Positions 7,593-14,183 of a DNA stretch of 19,431 bases are shown here, piece by piece. Each line of letters opens with the position of its first letter. The first letter of the stretch is position 1. The translations under genes and the position numbers were made by a program. Origin of the DNA: Ruminococcaceae bacterium UBA6413 (GTDB taxonomy: Bacteria > Bacillota > Clostridia > Oscillospirales > Ruminococcaceae); assembly GCA_002437415.1 (NCBI GenBank), contig DJPL01000004.1, forward strand, positions 100,480-119,910, read 5' to 3'. Below the pieces are notes generated by a model. That model ran no database searches, was not told the origin of the DNA, and saw only the letters and a program-made list of their open reading frames with translations.

Positions 7593-8416
7593 TGTGGAAC
7601 TTGACTTTCATAAGCGAAGAGGACTTTACCAATCACGTTAAGGCAACTATTGAGAAATACGGCGAGAAGCTGGAGTCCTTTGACCTAAAGCGTTTCAACA
7701 AGAATATTATTGACCCCATTAAGCTGATTTTCGACAAAACCGTTTATCAGGCTTCTTGGGAAGAAATTGTAAGCAACGAAATCTTTCGCCAGAGAGATAA
7801 ATCAAACAACAATGATATTGGATACTTTCATCAGCGTATTTTCCAGTACATAAAGAATTGCCACGTTCCACCAAACGGTGAAGAAGGTGGCTGGGATGTA
7901 ATATATGAGAATGCCGAAGGTATTCCTATCCCCGAAGCAGGAAATGTCCACACGGTGTATGTTGAAATGAAAAACAAGCATAACACTATGAACTCCGCTT
8001 CGGCAGGTAAGACATTTATAAAAATGCAAAATCAGCTTCTTAACGATGACGACTGCGCTTGTTTTCTCGTTGAGGCTATCGCCCAAAAATCCCAGAATAT
8101 AAAGTGGGTAACAACAGTTGATAAAAAGAAAGTCGGTCATAAGTTGATACGCAGAGTGAGTCTTGATCGGTTCTACGCTATTGTGACGGGGCAGGAAGAT
8201 GCTTTCTGCCAGATGTGTATGGCGTTACCTTCAACAATACAGAAAGTTGTTGATGAACTTGATGGCTCTATCGTTCCGCACGATACTGTGTTTAATGAAC
8301 TCAAGGCACTTGCTAAAAAGCAGAACATAGGAGATGAAAATCTTGCTGTCGCTATGGCTGTCTATATGCTGGGGTTTGGTGAGTATAATGGATTTGGCAA
8401 ACAGCACTTGTGTTAA
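7592..8416 (+). CDS. Type II restriction endonuclease, Eco47II family (predicted GGNCC)
   Basis: This 274-residue protein directly follows the methyltransferase (TAATG overlap, GGAGG at 7577-7581). It starts WNLTFISEEDFTNHVKATIE and contains FNKNIIDPIKLIFDKTVY (35-52), RQRDKSNNNDIGYFHQRIFQYI (67-88) and TVYVEMKNKHNTMNS (121-135). I recall this wording from the Eco47II endonuclease family, whose type member cleaves GGNCC. A PD-(D/E)xK-like active site can be read as Asp102 (GGWD) followed by Glu125-x-Lys127 (VEMKNK). It probably makes a double-strand cut at sites left unmethylated by its partner. Nothing looks truncated or frameshifted. The family is moderately sure; the recognition sequence is inferred from family and should not be taken as shown. 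It ends about 100 bases before a bidirectional terminator. Confidence 0.82.
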   Translation: MWNLTFISEEDFTNHVKATIEKYGEKLESFDLKRFNKNIIDPIKLIFDKTVYQASWEEIVSNEIFRQRDKSNNNDIGYFHQRIFQYIKNCHVPPNGEEGGWDVIYENAEGIPIPEAGNVHTVYVEMKNKHNTMNSASAGKTFIKMQNQLLNDDDCACFLVEAIAQKSQNIKWVTTVDKKKVGHKLIRRVSLDRFYAIVTGQEDAFCQMCMALPSTIQKVVDELDGSIVPHDTVFNELKALAKKQNIGDENLAVAMAVYMLGFGEYNGFGKQHLC

Positions 8417-8518
8417 TATAATAAACGTTTACTTGCTCGCATAATATTATCCGTTGTCAGTCGCCTGTGTCTGCACTATAAAATTATAAATGCTTCAATA
8501 TGAGCGAGAAATATCGTT

Positions 8519-8563
8519 AAAAATGCTGTGACGAAATATTCACATTTCATCACAGCATTTTTT
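8519..8563. terminator. Bidirectional terminator between the R-M operon and the phosphoesterase operon
   Basis: A long inverted repeat (8519-8537 with 8544-8562, one mismatch, loop of six bases) is flanked by A5 on one side and T6 on the other, so it can work in both directions. It ends the plus-strand restriction-modification operon, and its T run overlaps the stop codon of the minus-strand phosphoesterase gene. Confidence 0.88.
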
Positions 8564-9425
8564 AATACTTAATATCGACAAACACAAGCTCCGGGCGGTT
8601 GAACACCCTCGGAACAGCGATTACGGTTGACGGTTTCCACAGTCCCCTGCTGACAACATGAGCTGCATCACCGTGCATATAAACGCCTGCCGTGTATTTC
8701 GGGAATACACCCTGTCCGGGAGCAAAAACACCGTCTATAAGTCCGGGTATTCTCCACTGCCCGCCGTGTGCGTGACCTGAGAGAACTATATCAAAGTTGC
8801 CTTTGAGATATTCGTCTATCTGTTCGGGGAAGTGTGCGATCAGTATTCTGGTACGCTTGCTGTCCTTTTCCGAGGTCACGGCTTCAAGCTGATTTACAAG
8901 CTCGCCGTTTACTTCATCATAGGTGTGAGCGTCATATATACCGCATATTTCTATTTCATTTCCTTTTACGTCAATTACCGTGCCGTTTCCCTCAAGTACA
9001 GTAACGCCGAAATCTGCCATCTGCTGTTTTATCCTTGCGCTGTCGCCTCTTGCGTTCTCGTGATTACCGATAGTGTAGAAGCAAGGATAACGCTTTACAA
9101 GATATTTTACAAGAATATATGAGTTTTCGGGCAGACAGTCCTGCGTTTTATCCGCCAAATCACCGCCGAATATGACTATATCGGGCTTTGCAAGCTCTAT
9201 TGCGTTAATAAGCTCCGTCTGACCTTTGCCGAAAAGGCTGTTGTGAAGATCGGAAACAAAAGCAATACGCATGGGTGACGACAGCTTGCTGTTCTTTATT
9301 TCGTAAGTTGTCGTCTGTAATCTCATATCACAGGCAACAAGACCTAAAGCGGTGATCGCTATTCCCGCAACGCCTGCAATACAGCCGATTTTTATTCTTT
9401 TCTTTGTCTTTTTAGTGAGCGTAAT
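8562..9425 (-). CDS. Membrane-anchored metallophosphoesterase (YkuE/YaeI type)
   Basis: Calcineurin-like phosphoesterase with all metal-binding blocks. Counting from the first ATG (9326), these are SDLHN 25-29, GGDLAD 54-59, GNHE 87-90, His165 (IAHFPEQ) and GHAHGGQ 184-190. The frame is open a further 33 codons upstream, and these encode a basic stretch (KKTKKRIKI) and a hydrophobic segment (AGVAGIAITALGLVA), the expected signal anchor that places the catalytic domain outside. The ATG at 9326 has no ribosome site, while AGAGGTGA lies at 9434-9427, overlapping the deaminase stop. No ATG, GTG, TTG or CTG exists between the in-frame TGA upstream and 9326, so initiation would be at ATT (9425) or ACG (9422). 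I give the longer form. The substrate is unknown; relatives act on phosphodiesters or lipid-linked phosphates. It is co-transcribed with the deaminase. Confidence 0.85.
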   Translation of the reverse strand: MTLTKKTKKRIKIGCIAGVAGIAITALGLVACDMRLQTTTYEIKNSKLSSPMRIAFVSDLHNSLFGKGQTELINAIELAKPDIVIFGGDLADKTQDCLPENSYILVKYLVKRYPCFYTIGNHENARGDSARIKQQMADFGVTVLEGNGTVIDVKGNEIEICGIYDAHTYDEVNGELVNQLEAVTSEKDSKRTRILIAHFPEQIDEYLKGNFDIVLSGHAHGGQWRIPGLIDGVFAPGQGVFPKYTAGVYMHGDAAHVVSRGLWKPSTVIAVPRVFNRPELVFVDIKY

Positions 9426-9426
9426 A

Positions 9427-9434
9427 TCACCTCT
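9427..9434 (-). promoter_or_regulatory. Ribosome binding site ahead of a non-canonical start of the phosphoesterase
   Basis: On the minus strand AGAGGTGA (9434-9427) begins with the last base of the dCMP deaminase TAA stop (9436-9434) and matches the 16S tail well. The only start candidates at a suitable distance in the open frame are ATT (9425) and ACG (9422). It decides the start of the downstream gene, whose first ATG is about 100 bases further on and has no such site. Confidence 0.55.
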
Positions 9435-9925
9435 TAATATCCGCCTGAGCCGTCAAGGCTGGGATCGTTCTCTATCCAGCTTTCAACATTGATGACCTTG
9501 TATTCGTTTGCCGTCTGACGTATGTACACGTCCTTGATACCTGCGTTGATGATAAGACGTTTGCACATTGAGCAAGGCTCTACATCGCCGCAGAGCGTAC
9601 CGCCGGACGTCATTTCATGACAGGCAAGGAAAAGTGAAGAGCCTATCATATCCGTTCTTGCGGCGCTGATTATGCAGTTTGCCTCGGCATGAACCGAGCG
9701 GCAAAGCTCATAGCGCTGACCCTTGGGAACATTCAGCTTTTCACGGGTGCATATGCCGAGATCCGAGCAGTTTTTAAGTCCTCTGGGTGCACCGTTGTAG
9801 CCGGTAGCTATTATCTCATCGTTATGTACTATGATCGCGCCGAAGTTTCTGCGAAGGCAGGTACCTCTCTCACAGACCGTTTCGGCTATGTCAAGGTAGT
9901 AATTTATCTTATCTCGTCTTTCCAT
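9434..9925 (-). CDS. dCMP deaminase (deoxycytidylate deaminase family, ComEB-like)
   Basis: This 163-residue zinc-dependent deaminase of the cytosol converts dCMP to dUMP, the precursor for thymidylate. The zinc and catalytic residues are visible: His79-Ala-Glu81 (SVHAEANC, where Glu is the proton shuttle) and Pro117-Cys118-x2-Cys121 (EPCSMCKRLIINAGI). The substrate-pocket stretch ATGYNGAPRGLKNC is at 40-53, with further Cys residues (GICTRE) typical of dCMP-type rather than cytidine deaminases. The length is normal. The ATG at 9925 follows AAAGG. It is the first gene of a two-gene operon with the metallophosphoesterase, whose ribosome site overlaps this gene's stop codon. Activity on dCMP rather than another cytosine nucleotide is inferred from family. 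Confidence 0.93.
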   Translation of the reverse strand: MERRDKINYYLDIAETVCERGTCLRRNFGAIIVHNDEIIATGYNGAPRGLKNCSDLGICTREKLNVPKGQRYELCRSVHAEANCIISAARTDMIGSSLFLACHEMTSGGTLCGDVEPCSMCKRLIINAGIKDVYIRQTANEYKVINVESWIENDPSLDGSGGY

Positions 9926-9966
9926 AGTTTAGCCTTTCTGAAAACAGGTTTTCTTATACCAGATTT

Positions 9967-9996
9967 AATATAACACAAATACAGCCCTTTTGTCAA
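9967..9996 (-). promoter_or_regulatory. Promoter of the dCMP deaminase-phosphoesterase operon
   Basis: On the minus strand a perfect TTGACA (9996-9991) is followed after 18 bases by TATATT (9972-9967). The deaminase ATG is at 9925, about 40 bases further on. Confidence 0.75.
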
Positions 9997-10020
9997 TTGG
10001 AAACAGCAGGTATAAATATG

Positions 10021-10051
10021 AAAAACCGCCGCGATTTTACGTCACGGCGGT
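10021..10051 (-). terminator. Rho-independent terminator of the Na/Pi cotransporter gene
   Basis: A 10-bp stem with an ACCGCCG core (10025-10034 with 10042-10051) pairs fully only when transcribed from the minus strand, where the one irregular position is a G-U pair. TTTTT follows. It starts five bases after the cotransporter stop. Confidence 0.88.
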
Positions 10052-10056
10052 AAACC

Positions 10057-11835
10057 TTAATCGTTTTTCTTTGTGTCGGGGAGCATATACTTTTCACTGA
10101 AAACAGTGAACTTTCTGCGGAACTCCTCGTTGTTTGTAGCCTTGAGGTCGCTGATGTAGCTGTGCGTATCAAAGCTGTTGTCGTGTATCTGTATCATACA
10201 GACTGCTATATTTGAGCAGTGATCCGCAACTCTCTCATAGTTCGTGATAAGGTCGGTAAGTACAAAGCCCATTTCAATGGTGCATTTGCCCTTACGCAGA
10301 CGCTTGACGTGTCTGTTTCTTATCTCGGTGCGCAGATTATCGATAACCTCTTCAAGCGGCTCGACCGACTTTGCCTGTTCTATGTCGCCGTGCTCAAACG
10401 CCATGATTGCGGTGTCGAGTATTTCGTTTAAAGCGCCGTTGAAGATGTGTATCTCTTCGACTGCCTTTTTCGAGAACGAAAGACCCTTTGTGTGCATTTC
10501 CTTAGCACATTCGCATATATTTACCGCATGGTCGGAAATACGCTCAAAGTCGCTTATGCAGTGAAGAAGCATATTTACCGTCTGGCTGTCGCCTGTGGTA
10601 AGGTTCTTTGAACCGAGCTGCAACAGATAACTGCCGAGCTTGTCCTCGTAGACATCGACCTTTTCCTCGTTCTCGTTTACTATCTCGACATCACGGTCGT
10701 TGTACTTTGATATCAGCCCCATTGAGAGCTTTAACGTATCTCTTGCGCAGTCTGCCATTCTGACAGCGATCGATTTGCACTGTTCAAGCGCGACCGAGGG
10801 AGTGGCAAGGAAACGCGGGTCGAGTATCTGGAATTCGTCTGTAGGTCCGTTATCGTTTTTCTTATCGCGTACCGAGATATACGCAAGCTTTTCGAGCAGC
10901 TTCATAAAAGGTAACCAGATCACTGTTGCAAATATATTGAATACGCTGTGCAGAATTGCAATGCCTGCCTGGTTTGCAGACTCTGCAAAGAACTCAAACG
11001 GGAATATTGCATTTATCGCATAGAATAGTAGCATAAAGACTATCGTACCTATAAGGTTGAAGTAAAGGTGAACCAGCGCGGCACGCTTTGCATTCTTGTT
11101 TGCACCTATCGCGGAAAGCAATGCGGTAACGCAGGTGCCTATATTCTGTCCCATAATGATCGGGAGGGCTGTGCTGTAGGTAACCGCTCCTGTTGCACAC
11201 ATAGCCTGAAGTATACCAACCGATGCGGATGAGCTCTGGATAACGGCTGTAAGCACAGCTCCTGCTATAACACCGAGTACGGGGTTTGAGAACATTGTCA
11301 GGATATTCGTAAATTCGGGGACTTCAGCTAGCGGCTTAACAGCATCGCTCATTGTTTCCATGCCGAACATAAGTATTGCAAAACCCATAAGGATAGTACC
11401 GATATCCTTTTTCCTGTTGGATTTTGACATCATTATAAAGAATATGCCGATTATCGCAAGTACAGGTGTAAATGATGAAGGCTTGAGCAGCTGCATAAAT
11501 ATGCTGTCGCCCTGTATTCCTGTCAGCGAAAGCAACCACGAGGTCATTGTAGTACCTATATTAGCACCCATTATAACGCCGATAGCCTGTGACAGCTTCA
11601 TTATACCTGAATTTACGAAACCGACAACCATTACTGTGGTCGCCGATGATGACTGGATTACTGCCGTGACTAAAGCACCGAGTGCGATGCTTTTTAATGG
11701 GTTGGAGGTCATTTTTTCGAGAATGCGCTCAAGGCGGCTGCCCGAAAGCTTTTCAAGTCCCTGTCCCATAGTGTTCATGCCGAACAGGAACATTGCAAGC
11801 CCTCCGACCATAGTCAGAATGCCGAGAATATCCAT
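10057..11835 (-). CDS. Na+/phosphate cotransporter family protein with C-terminal PhoU-like domain
   Basis: This 592-residue inner-membrane protein probably moves phosphate with sodium. The membrane half holds the inverted-repeat signature twice: GALVTAVIQSSSATT at 53-67 with GANIGTTMTS at 90-99, and GAVLTAVIQSSSASV at 192-206 with GQNIGTCVTA at 229-238. About eight hydrophobic segments lie before residue 315. From about 345 to 565 the protein is soluble and helical with PhoU-like features (two helical repeats, including SDFERISDHAVNICECA and NYERVADHCSNIAVCM, carrying E-x2-x-D-H patterns). The size matches bacterial NptA/YjbB-type fusions. The ribosome site AAAGGAAA precedes the ATG at 11835. 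A phased array resembling a Pho box covers its promoter, consistent with control by phosphate. Direction of transport cannot be told from sequence; YjbB relatives can export Pi. Confidence 0.92.
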   Translation of the reverse strand: MDILGILTMVGGLAMFLFGMNTMGQGLEKLSGSRLERILEKMTSNPLKSIALGALVTAVIQSSSATTVMVVGFVNSGIMKLSQAIGVIMGANIGTTMTSWLLSLTGIQGDSIFMQLLKPSSFTPVLAIIGIFFIMMSKSNRKKDIGTILMGFAILMFGMETMSDAVKPLAEVPEFTNILTMFSNPVLGVIAGAVLTAVIQSSSASVGILQAMCATGAVTYSTALPIIMGQNIGTCVTALLSAIGANKNAKRAALVHLYFNLIGTIVFMLLFYAINAIFPFEFFAESANQAGIAILHSVFNIFATVIWLPFMKLLEKLAYISVRDKKNDNGPTDEFQILDPRFLATPSVALEQCKSIAVRMADCARDTLKLSMGLISKYNDRDVEIVNENEEKVDVYEDKLGSYLLQLGSKNLTTGDSQTVNMLLHCISDFERISDHAVNICECAKEMHTKGLSFSKKAVEEIHIFNGALNEILDTAIMAFEHGDIEQAKSVEPLEEVIDNLRTEIRNRHVKRLRKGKCTIEMGFVLTDLITNYERVADHCSNIAVCMIQIHDNSFDTHSYISDLKATNNEEFRRKFTVFSEKYMLPDTKKND

Positions 11836-11934
11836 AGTTTTCCTTTCCAGATTTGTCTTTCTTATGTGTTTCTCTGCCGTCGGAAATGCGGCAAAGCTTT
11901 TCTTTTGTTCTTGACTTTACTGTAAATAAACGAA

Positions 11935-11998
11935 ATTTTACATCGGCGTTACATCTTTGTGATACGGATAATACCGCCGCGTTACAGCTTCTTTACAA
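11935..11998 (-). promoter_or_regulatory. Pho-box-like phased repeat array overlapping the Na/Pi cotransporter promoter
   Basis: On the plus strand six hexamers start at 11938, 11949, 11960, 11971, 11982 and 11993, exactly 11 bases apart: TTACAT, TTACAT, TGATAC, ATACCG, TTACAG, TTACAA. Four are close matches and the middle two are degenerate. Read on the gene's strand the good units are ATGTAA, CTGTAA or TTGTAA, resembling the repeated units bound by PhoB/PhoP regulators. A -10 (TAAAAT, 11940-11935) lies directly downstream on the minus strand. At -35 (about 11963-11958) there is only ATCACA, so the array takes the place of a -35, as expected of an activated promoter. Confidence 0.6.
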
Positions 11999-12015
11999 AA
12001 ATTGCGCAGACTTAC

Positions 12016-12047
12016 CCCCGTAAATAAGGCTTTCGTCTTATACGGGG
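12016..12047 (-). terminator. Hairpin after the CheX-like gene, possible terminator
   Basis: CCCCGTA (12016-12022) pairs with TACGGGG (12041-12047), and after a two-base bulge six more pairs close on a loop that reads GAAA on the minus strand. The stem is strong and the GNRA-type loop favours the minus strand, but no T run follows, so it may be a transcript-end stabiliser rather than a classical terminator. Confidence 0.45.
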
Positions 12048-12070
12048 TGTCCGATTTTATTTAACTACGG

Positions 12071-12949
12071 TCAAATTACCGCAAGCGTGAATACGACTGT
12101 TCCGAAAGTAAATTCTACCGGTATTGTGAGCGTGAACTTTGCTTTTATACTGTTTACAGCCGCTGCTGTAGTAGTTTCCTGAGGATTCAGACCTATCTCT
12201 TTACCTGTTGTTTCGGAAATATTAACGTTGTACAGACCGTTGCTGAGGTTCAAAAACTCGCTGACAGCGTCCTTTGCATAATCGCTGTCTGTTATCTCTT
12301 CCTCCGCAAAGCGGCTTGCAAAAGCCATGCCCGCCTTGCTGTCTGCGGTGATGGCTGATACTGCGTTGAAGTCGCCGCACAGCTCCTGAATAACGGCAAT
12401 GTCGTTGTCGTCGGTCACTGCCGACTGCAAAGGAGTGAAGTCATCTCCGACAAAACGAATAAGATTTTTGAACAGAACATTTACATACTCCGAGCAATAG
12501 TCCTTGTACTTGCCTTCAATAGCATAGAAGGAAGAAATAACGCTTTCGGTCTTCTTGTTGTCTTCGTTGCTGAAATCCTTGTCTGAAAGACCGTTTTCGT
12601 TTTTATAATCGTTGAGTACCGTTTCAAATTCTTCGTTGGTAAGACAGCCCATATCAACGAGTGCCTGTCCGAGTAAAAGACAACCGGTCTTCTGGCTTGA
12701 AAGCAGCTCTTCTACCTGTGCTTCGGTGAGATATCCCATTTCTACGGCGATATCGCCTATTCTCTTATCAACGGTCGCCTGCTTCTTATGTACCTCATCG
12801 ACCTGCTTTGCGGTCATATAGCCTGCGTTTATGGCAAGCACACCGAGCTTTACTCTTGTTGTATCCTTCTTTTCAAGGGCTACGCGGAGATTGGCGGGTG
12901 AAACGATCTTCTTGTTTAAAAGGAAGCTTCCGAAAAATTGTGTAAACAT
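12071..12949 (-). CDS. CheX-like CheY phosphatase with four N-terminal 29-residue MshEN-like repeats
   Basis: This 292-residue protein probably removes phosphate from the CheY-like protein encoded 3 bases upstream. The C-terminal domain (about 140-292) carries the CheC/CheX phosphatase signature Asp227-x3-Glu231-x2-Asn234 with Pro256 21 residues later; the known pattern is D/S-x3-E-x2-N-x22-P. The N-terminal 119 residues are four tandem repeats with Gly at 7, 36, 65 and 94, an exact period of 29. The second to fourth read LGVLAINAGYMTAKQV, IGDIAVEMGYLTEAQV and LGQALVDMGCLTNEEF. This resembles the LGxxLxxxGxIT repeats of MshEN/GspE N-terminal domains, some of which bind cyclic di-GMP. There is no signal peptide or membrane span. 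Ribosome site AAGGAGG lies within the end of cheY. The repeat function and any ligand are unknown. Confidence 0.78.
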   Translation of the reverse strand: MFTQFFGSFLLNKKIVSPANLRVALEKKDTTRVKLGVLAINAGYMTAKQVDEVHKKQATVDKRIGDIAVEMGYLTEAQVEELLSSQKTGCLLLGQALVDMGCLTNEEFETVLNDYKNENGLSDKDFSNEDNKKTESVISSFYAIEGKYKDYCSEYVNVLFKNLIRFVGDDFTPLQSAVTDDNDIAVIQELCGDFNAVSAITADSKAGMAFASRFAEEEITDSDYAKDAVSEFLNLSNGLYNVNISETTGKEIGLNPQETTTAAAVNSIKAKFTLTIPVEFTFGTVVFTLAVI

Positions 12950-12952
12950 TGC

Positions 12953-13339
12953 TTATGCCTCCTTCTTGAAATAGTTGTCGAGGAGCTTATCAAGCTGTTC
13001 TTCGTCAACGGGCTTTTGTAAAAAGTCGTTTGCACCGAGCTTTATTGCCTCGGAGAGGTTTCCGACAGTGCCTACCGATGTAGCCATGATCACAACGGCA
13101 TCGGGAGAATTTGTCTTGATGAGCTTCAATGCCTCGACACCTGAGAGCTCGGGCATAACGATATCCATAAATGTGATATCGGGTACAACGTCCGCGAACT
13201 TTTCGGCTGCCTGCGCACCGTCACCTGCTTCGAAGATCTGCGTGAAGCCGTATGCGGTAAGAAGCTTTTTCATCTTGTTCCTGACCATCATAGAGTCATC
13301 GCATACAAGTACTTTTGCTTTTGAAACATCTTTTTCCAT
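12953..13339 (-). CDS. Single-domain response regulator (CheY-like)
   Basis: This 128-residue stand-alone receiver domain has acidic pocket residues Asp14-Asp15 (VCDDS), phospho-acceptor Asp59 (FMDIVMPELSG), switch residue Thr87 or Ser88 (IMATSVG) and conserved Lys109 (LQKPVD). There is no output domain, so the signal must pass by protein contact. The next gene, 3 bases away, is a CheX-like protein with a phosphatase motif, which is its likely partner. No histidine kinase, CheA or flagellar gene is in the window, so the source of phosphate is unknown. The ribosome site GGAAGGAA precedes the ATG at 13339. It lies 52 bases after the DUF218 gene on the same strand and may share its transcript; the gap holds only a weak, A/T-rich -10-like sequence. 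Confidence 0.93.
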   Translation of the reverse strand: MEKDVSKAKVLVCDDSMMVRNKMKKLLTAYGFTQIFEAGDGAQAAEKFADVVPDITFMDIVMPELSGVEALKLIKTNSPDAVVIMATSVGTVGNLSEAIKLGANDFLQKPVDEEQLDKLLDNYFKKEA

Positions 13340-13391
13340 AATTCTGTTCCTTCCTGACCTCTGAAATTTATATCATAATAATATTTACCCA

Positions 13392-14183
13392 TTACTGAGT
13401 GCCGAACACAAACAGGTAGCTCAGTGCAAACCATTCTCTCACCCAGTAGACAGGGATAAGATACCACGGTGTTGCGGCGCTGACGCATTTAACGTCATAT
13501 CCGAGACCTTCGGCTTGCAGTCTTGCCCGCCACTGGTGAAAGCCGTCGGTAACAACGGCGATCCTAAGCGGTTTGCCATTGTCTTCAAGTATCTGCTTTG
13601 AAAACAGCAGATTTTCATAAGTGCTTGATGATTTGTCCTCTTTTGTGATACGGCTTTGCGCTATGCCGTCATTCACAAGTACCTCATACATAGCCTCAGC
13701 TTCGCTGATATGCTCGTTATCGCCCTTACCGCCGGAAACGATACAATCGGCTTTTTCGTCTTCGGACAGATAGTTGTAAGCCGCATCGATGCGGCGGCTG
13801 AGCATAAGGCTCGGACCGTCACGTCTGACCTGACAGCCGAGCACGATGACCGTGCGCGAGCCGTCCTTTTCGGGAGCGTCGTTCATATTGGCAATCATAA
13901 ATGCTGACAGTATAACGGCATAAGCCACAAGCGCGGCGTATATTATCAGCACTGTGCGAAAGATATATCTTACCGCCTTTTTGCCGTTATCAAACAGCTT
14001 CGGGGTGAATATACCCATCAGCAAGGTTACCGCACCGATAACAAACCCGAAATATGAGCCTGTGTTCAATGTTCCGCTGAAAAGCGGTATTATGAACATT
14101 ATAAGCACGGCAATGCCGAGAAATGTCAGTGCATATGACAGTACCTTTACCGGTTTTGATGTGTTGCCGGACGTTCTTGCCAT
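13392..14183 (-). CDS. DUF218 (YdcF/ElyC/SanA-like) membrane protein
   Basis: This 263-residue membrane protein has three hydrophobic segments at about residues 14-36, 43-60 and 75-97, followed by a DUF218 domain. The domain opens VIVLGCQVRRDGPSLMLSRR (112-131), then IVSGGKGDNEHISEAEAM (148-165), SSSTYENLLFS and VVTDGFHQWRA. This is the order of the DUF218 fold, whose members include proteins tied to envelope and peptidoglycan integrity (ElyC, SanA) and whose chemistry is poorly defined. The domain probably faces outside. The ATG directly abuts the dapL stop (TAAATG with no gap) and lacks a clear ribosome site, pointing to translational coupling with dapL. Since dapL feeds diaminopimelate to the wall, a cell-wall link is plausible but unproven. 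Confidence 0.85.
   Translation of the reverse strand: MARTSGNTSKPVKVLSYALTFLGIAVLIMFIIPLFSGTLNTGSYFGFVIGAVTLLMGIFTPKLFDNGKKAVRYIFRTVLIIYAALVAYAVILSAFMIANMNDAPEKDGSRTVIVLGCQVRRDGPSLMLSRRIDAAYNYLSEDEKADCIVSGGKGDNEHISEAEAMYEVLVNDGIAQSRITKEDKSSSTYENLLFSKQILEDNGKPLRIAVVTDGFHQWRARLQAEGLGYDVKCVSAATPWYLIPVYWVREWFALSYLFVFGTQ

Noticed and set aside
8417..8518. Attachment site or tRNA at the right edge of the restriction-modification island
   Set aside because: No cloverleaf and no sequence shared with the left edge near 6097-6120 could be seen.
9428..9430. GTG as start of the phosphoesterase
   Set aside because: It is in a different frame that hits TAA after about a dozen codons, so it would require a frameshift in the A-rich stretch that follows.
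11360..11914. 184-codon plus-strand frame opposite the Na/Pi cotransporter
   Set aside because: It is the antisense shadow of a membrane protein, rich in Ile, Pro and Ser from reversed codons, with no ribosome site.
12001..12060. Possible cyclic di-GMP riboswitch because of a GACGAAAGCC-like run on the minus strand
   Set aside because: The run is simply the GAAA loop and arms of a local hairpin; the conserved riboswitch core and second stem are absent, and it lies after the CheX-like gene rather than before a regulated one.
13340..13391. Separate promoter for the CheY/CheX pair
   Set aside because: Only A/T-rich -10-like sequence is present, with no -35 at a suitable distance, so it is not listed as a feature.
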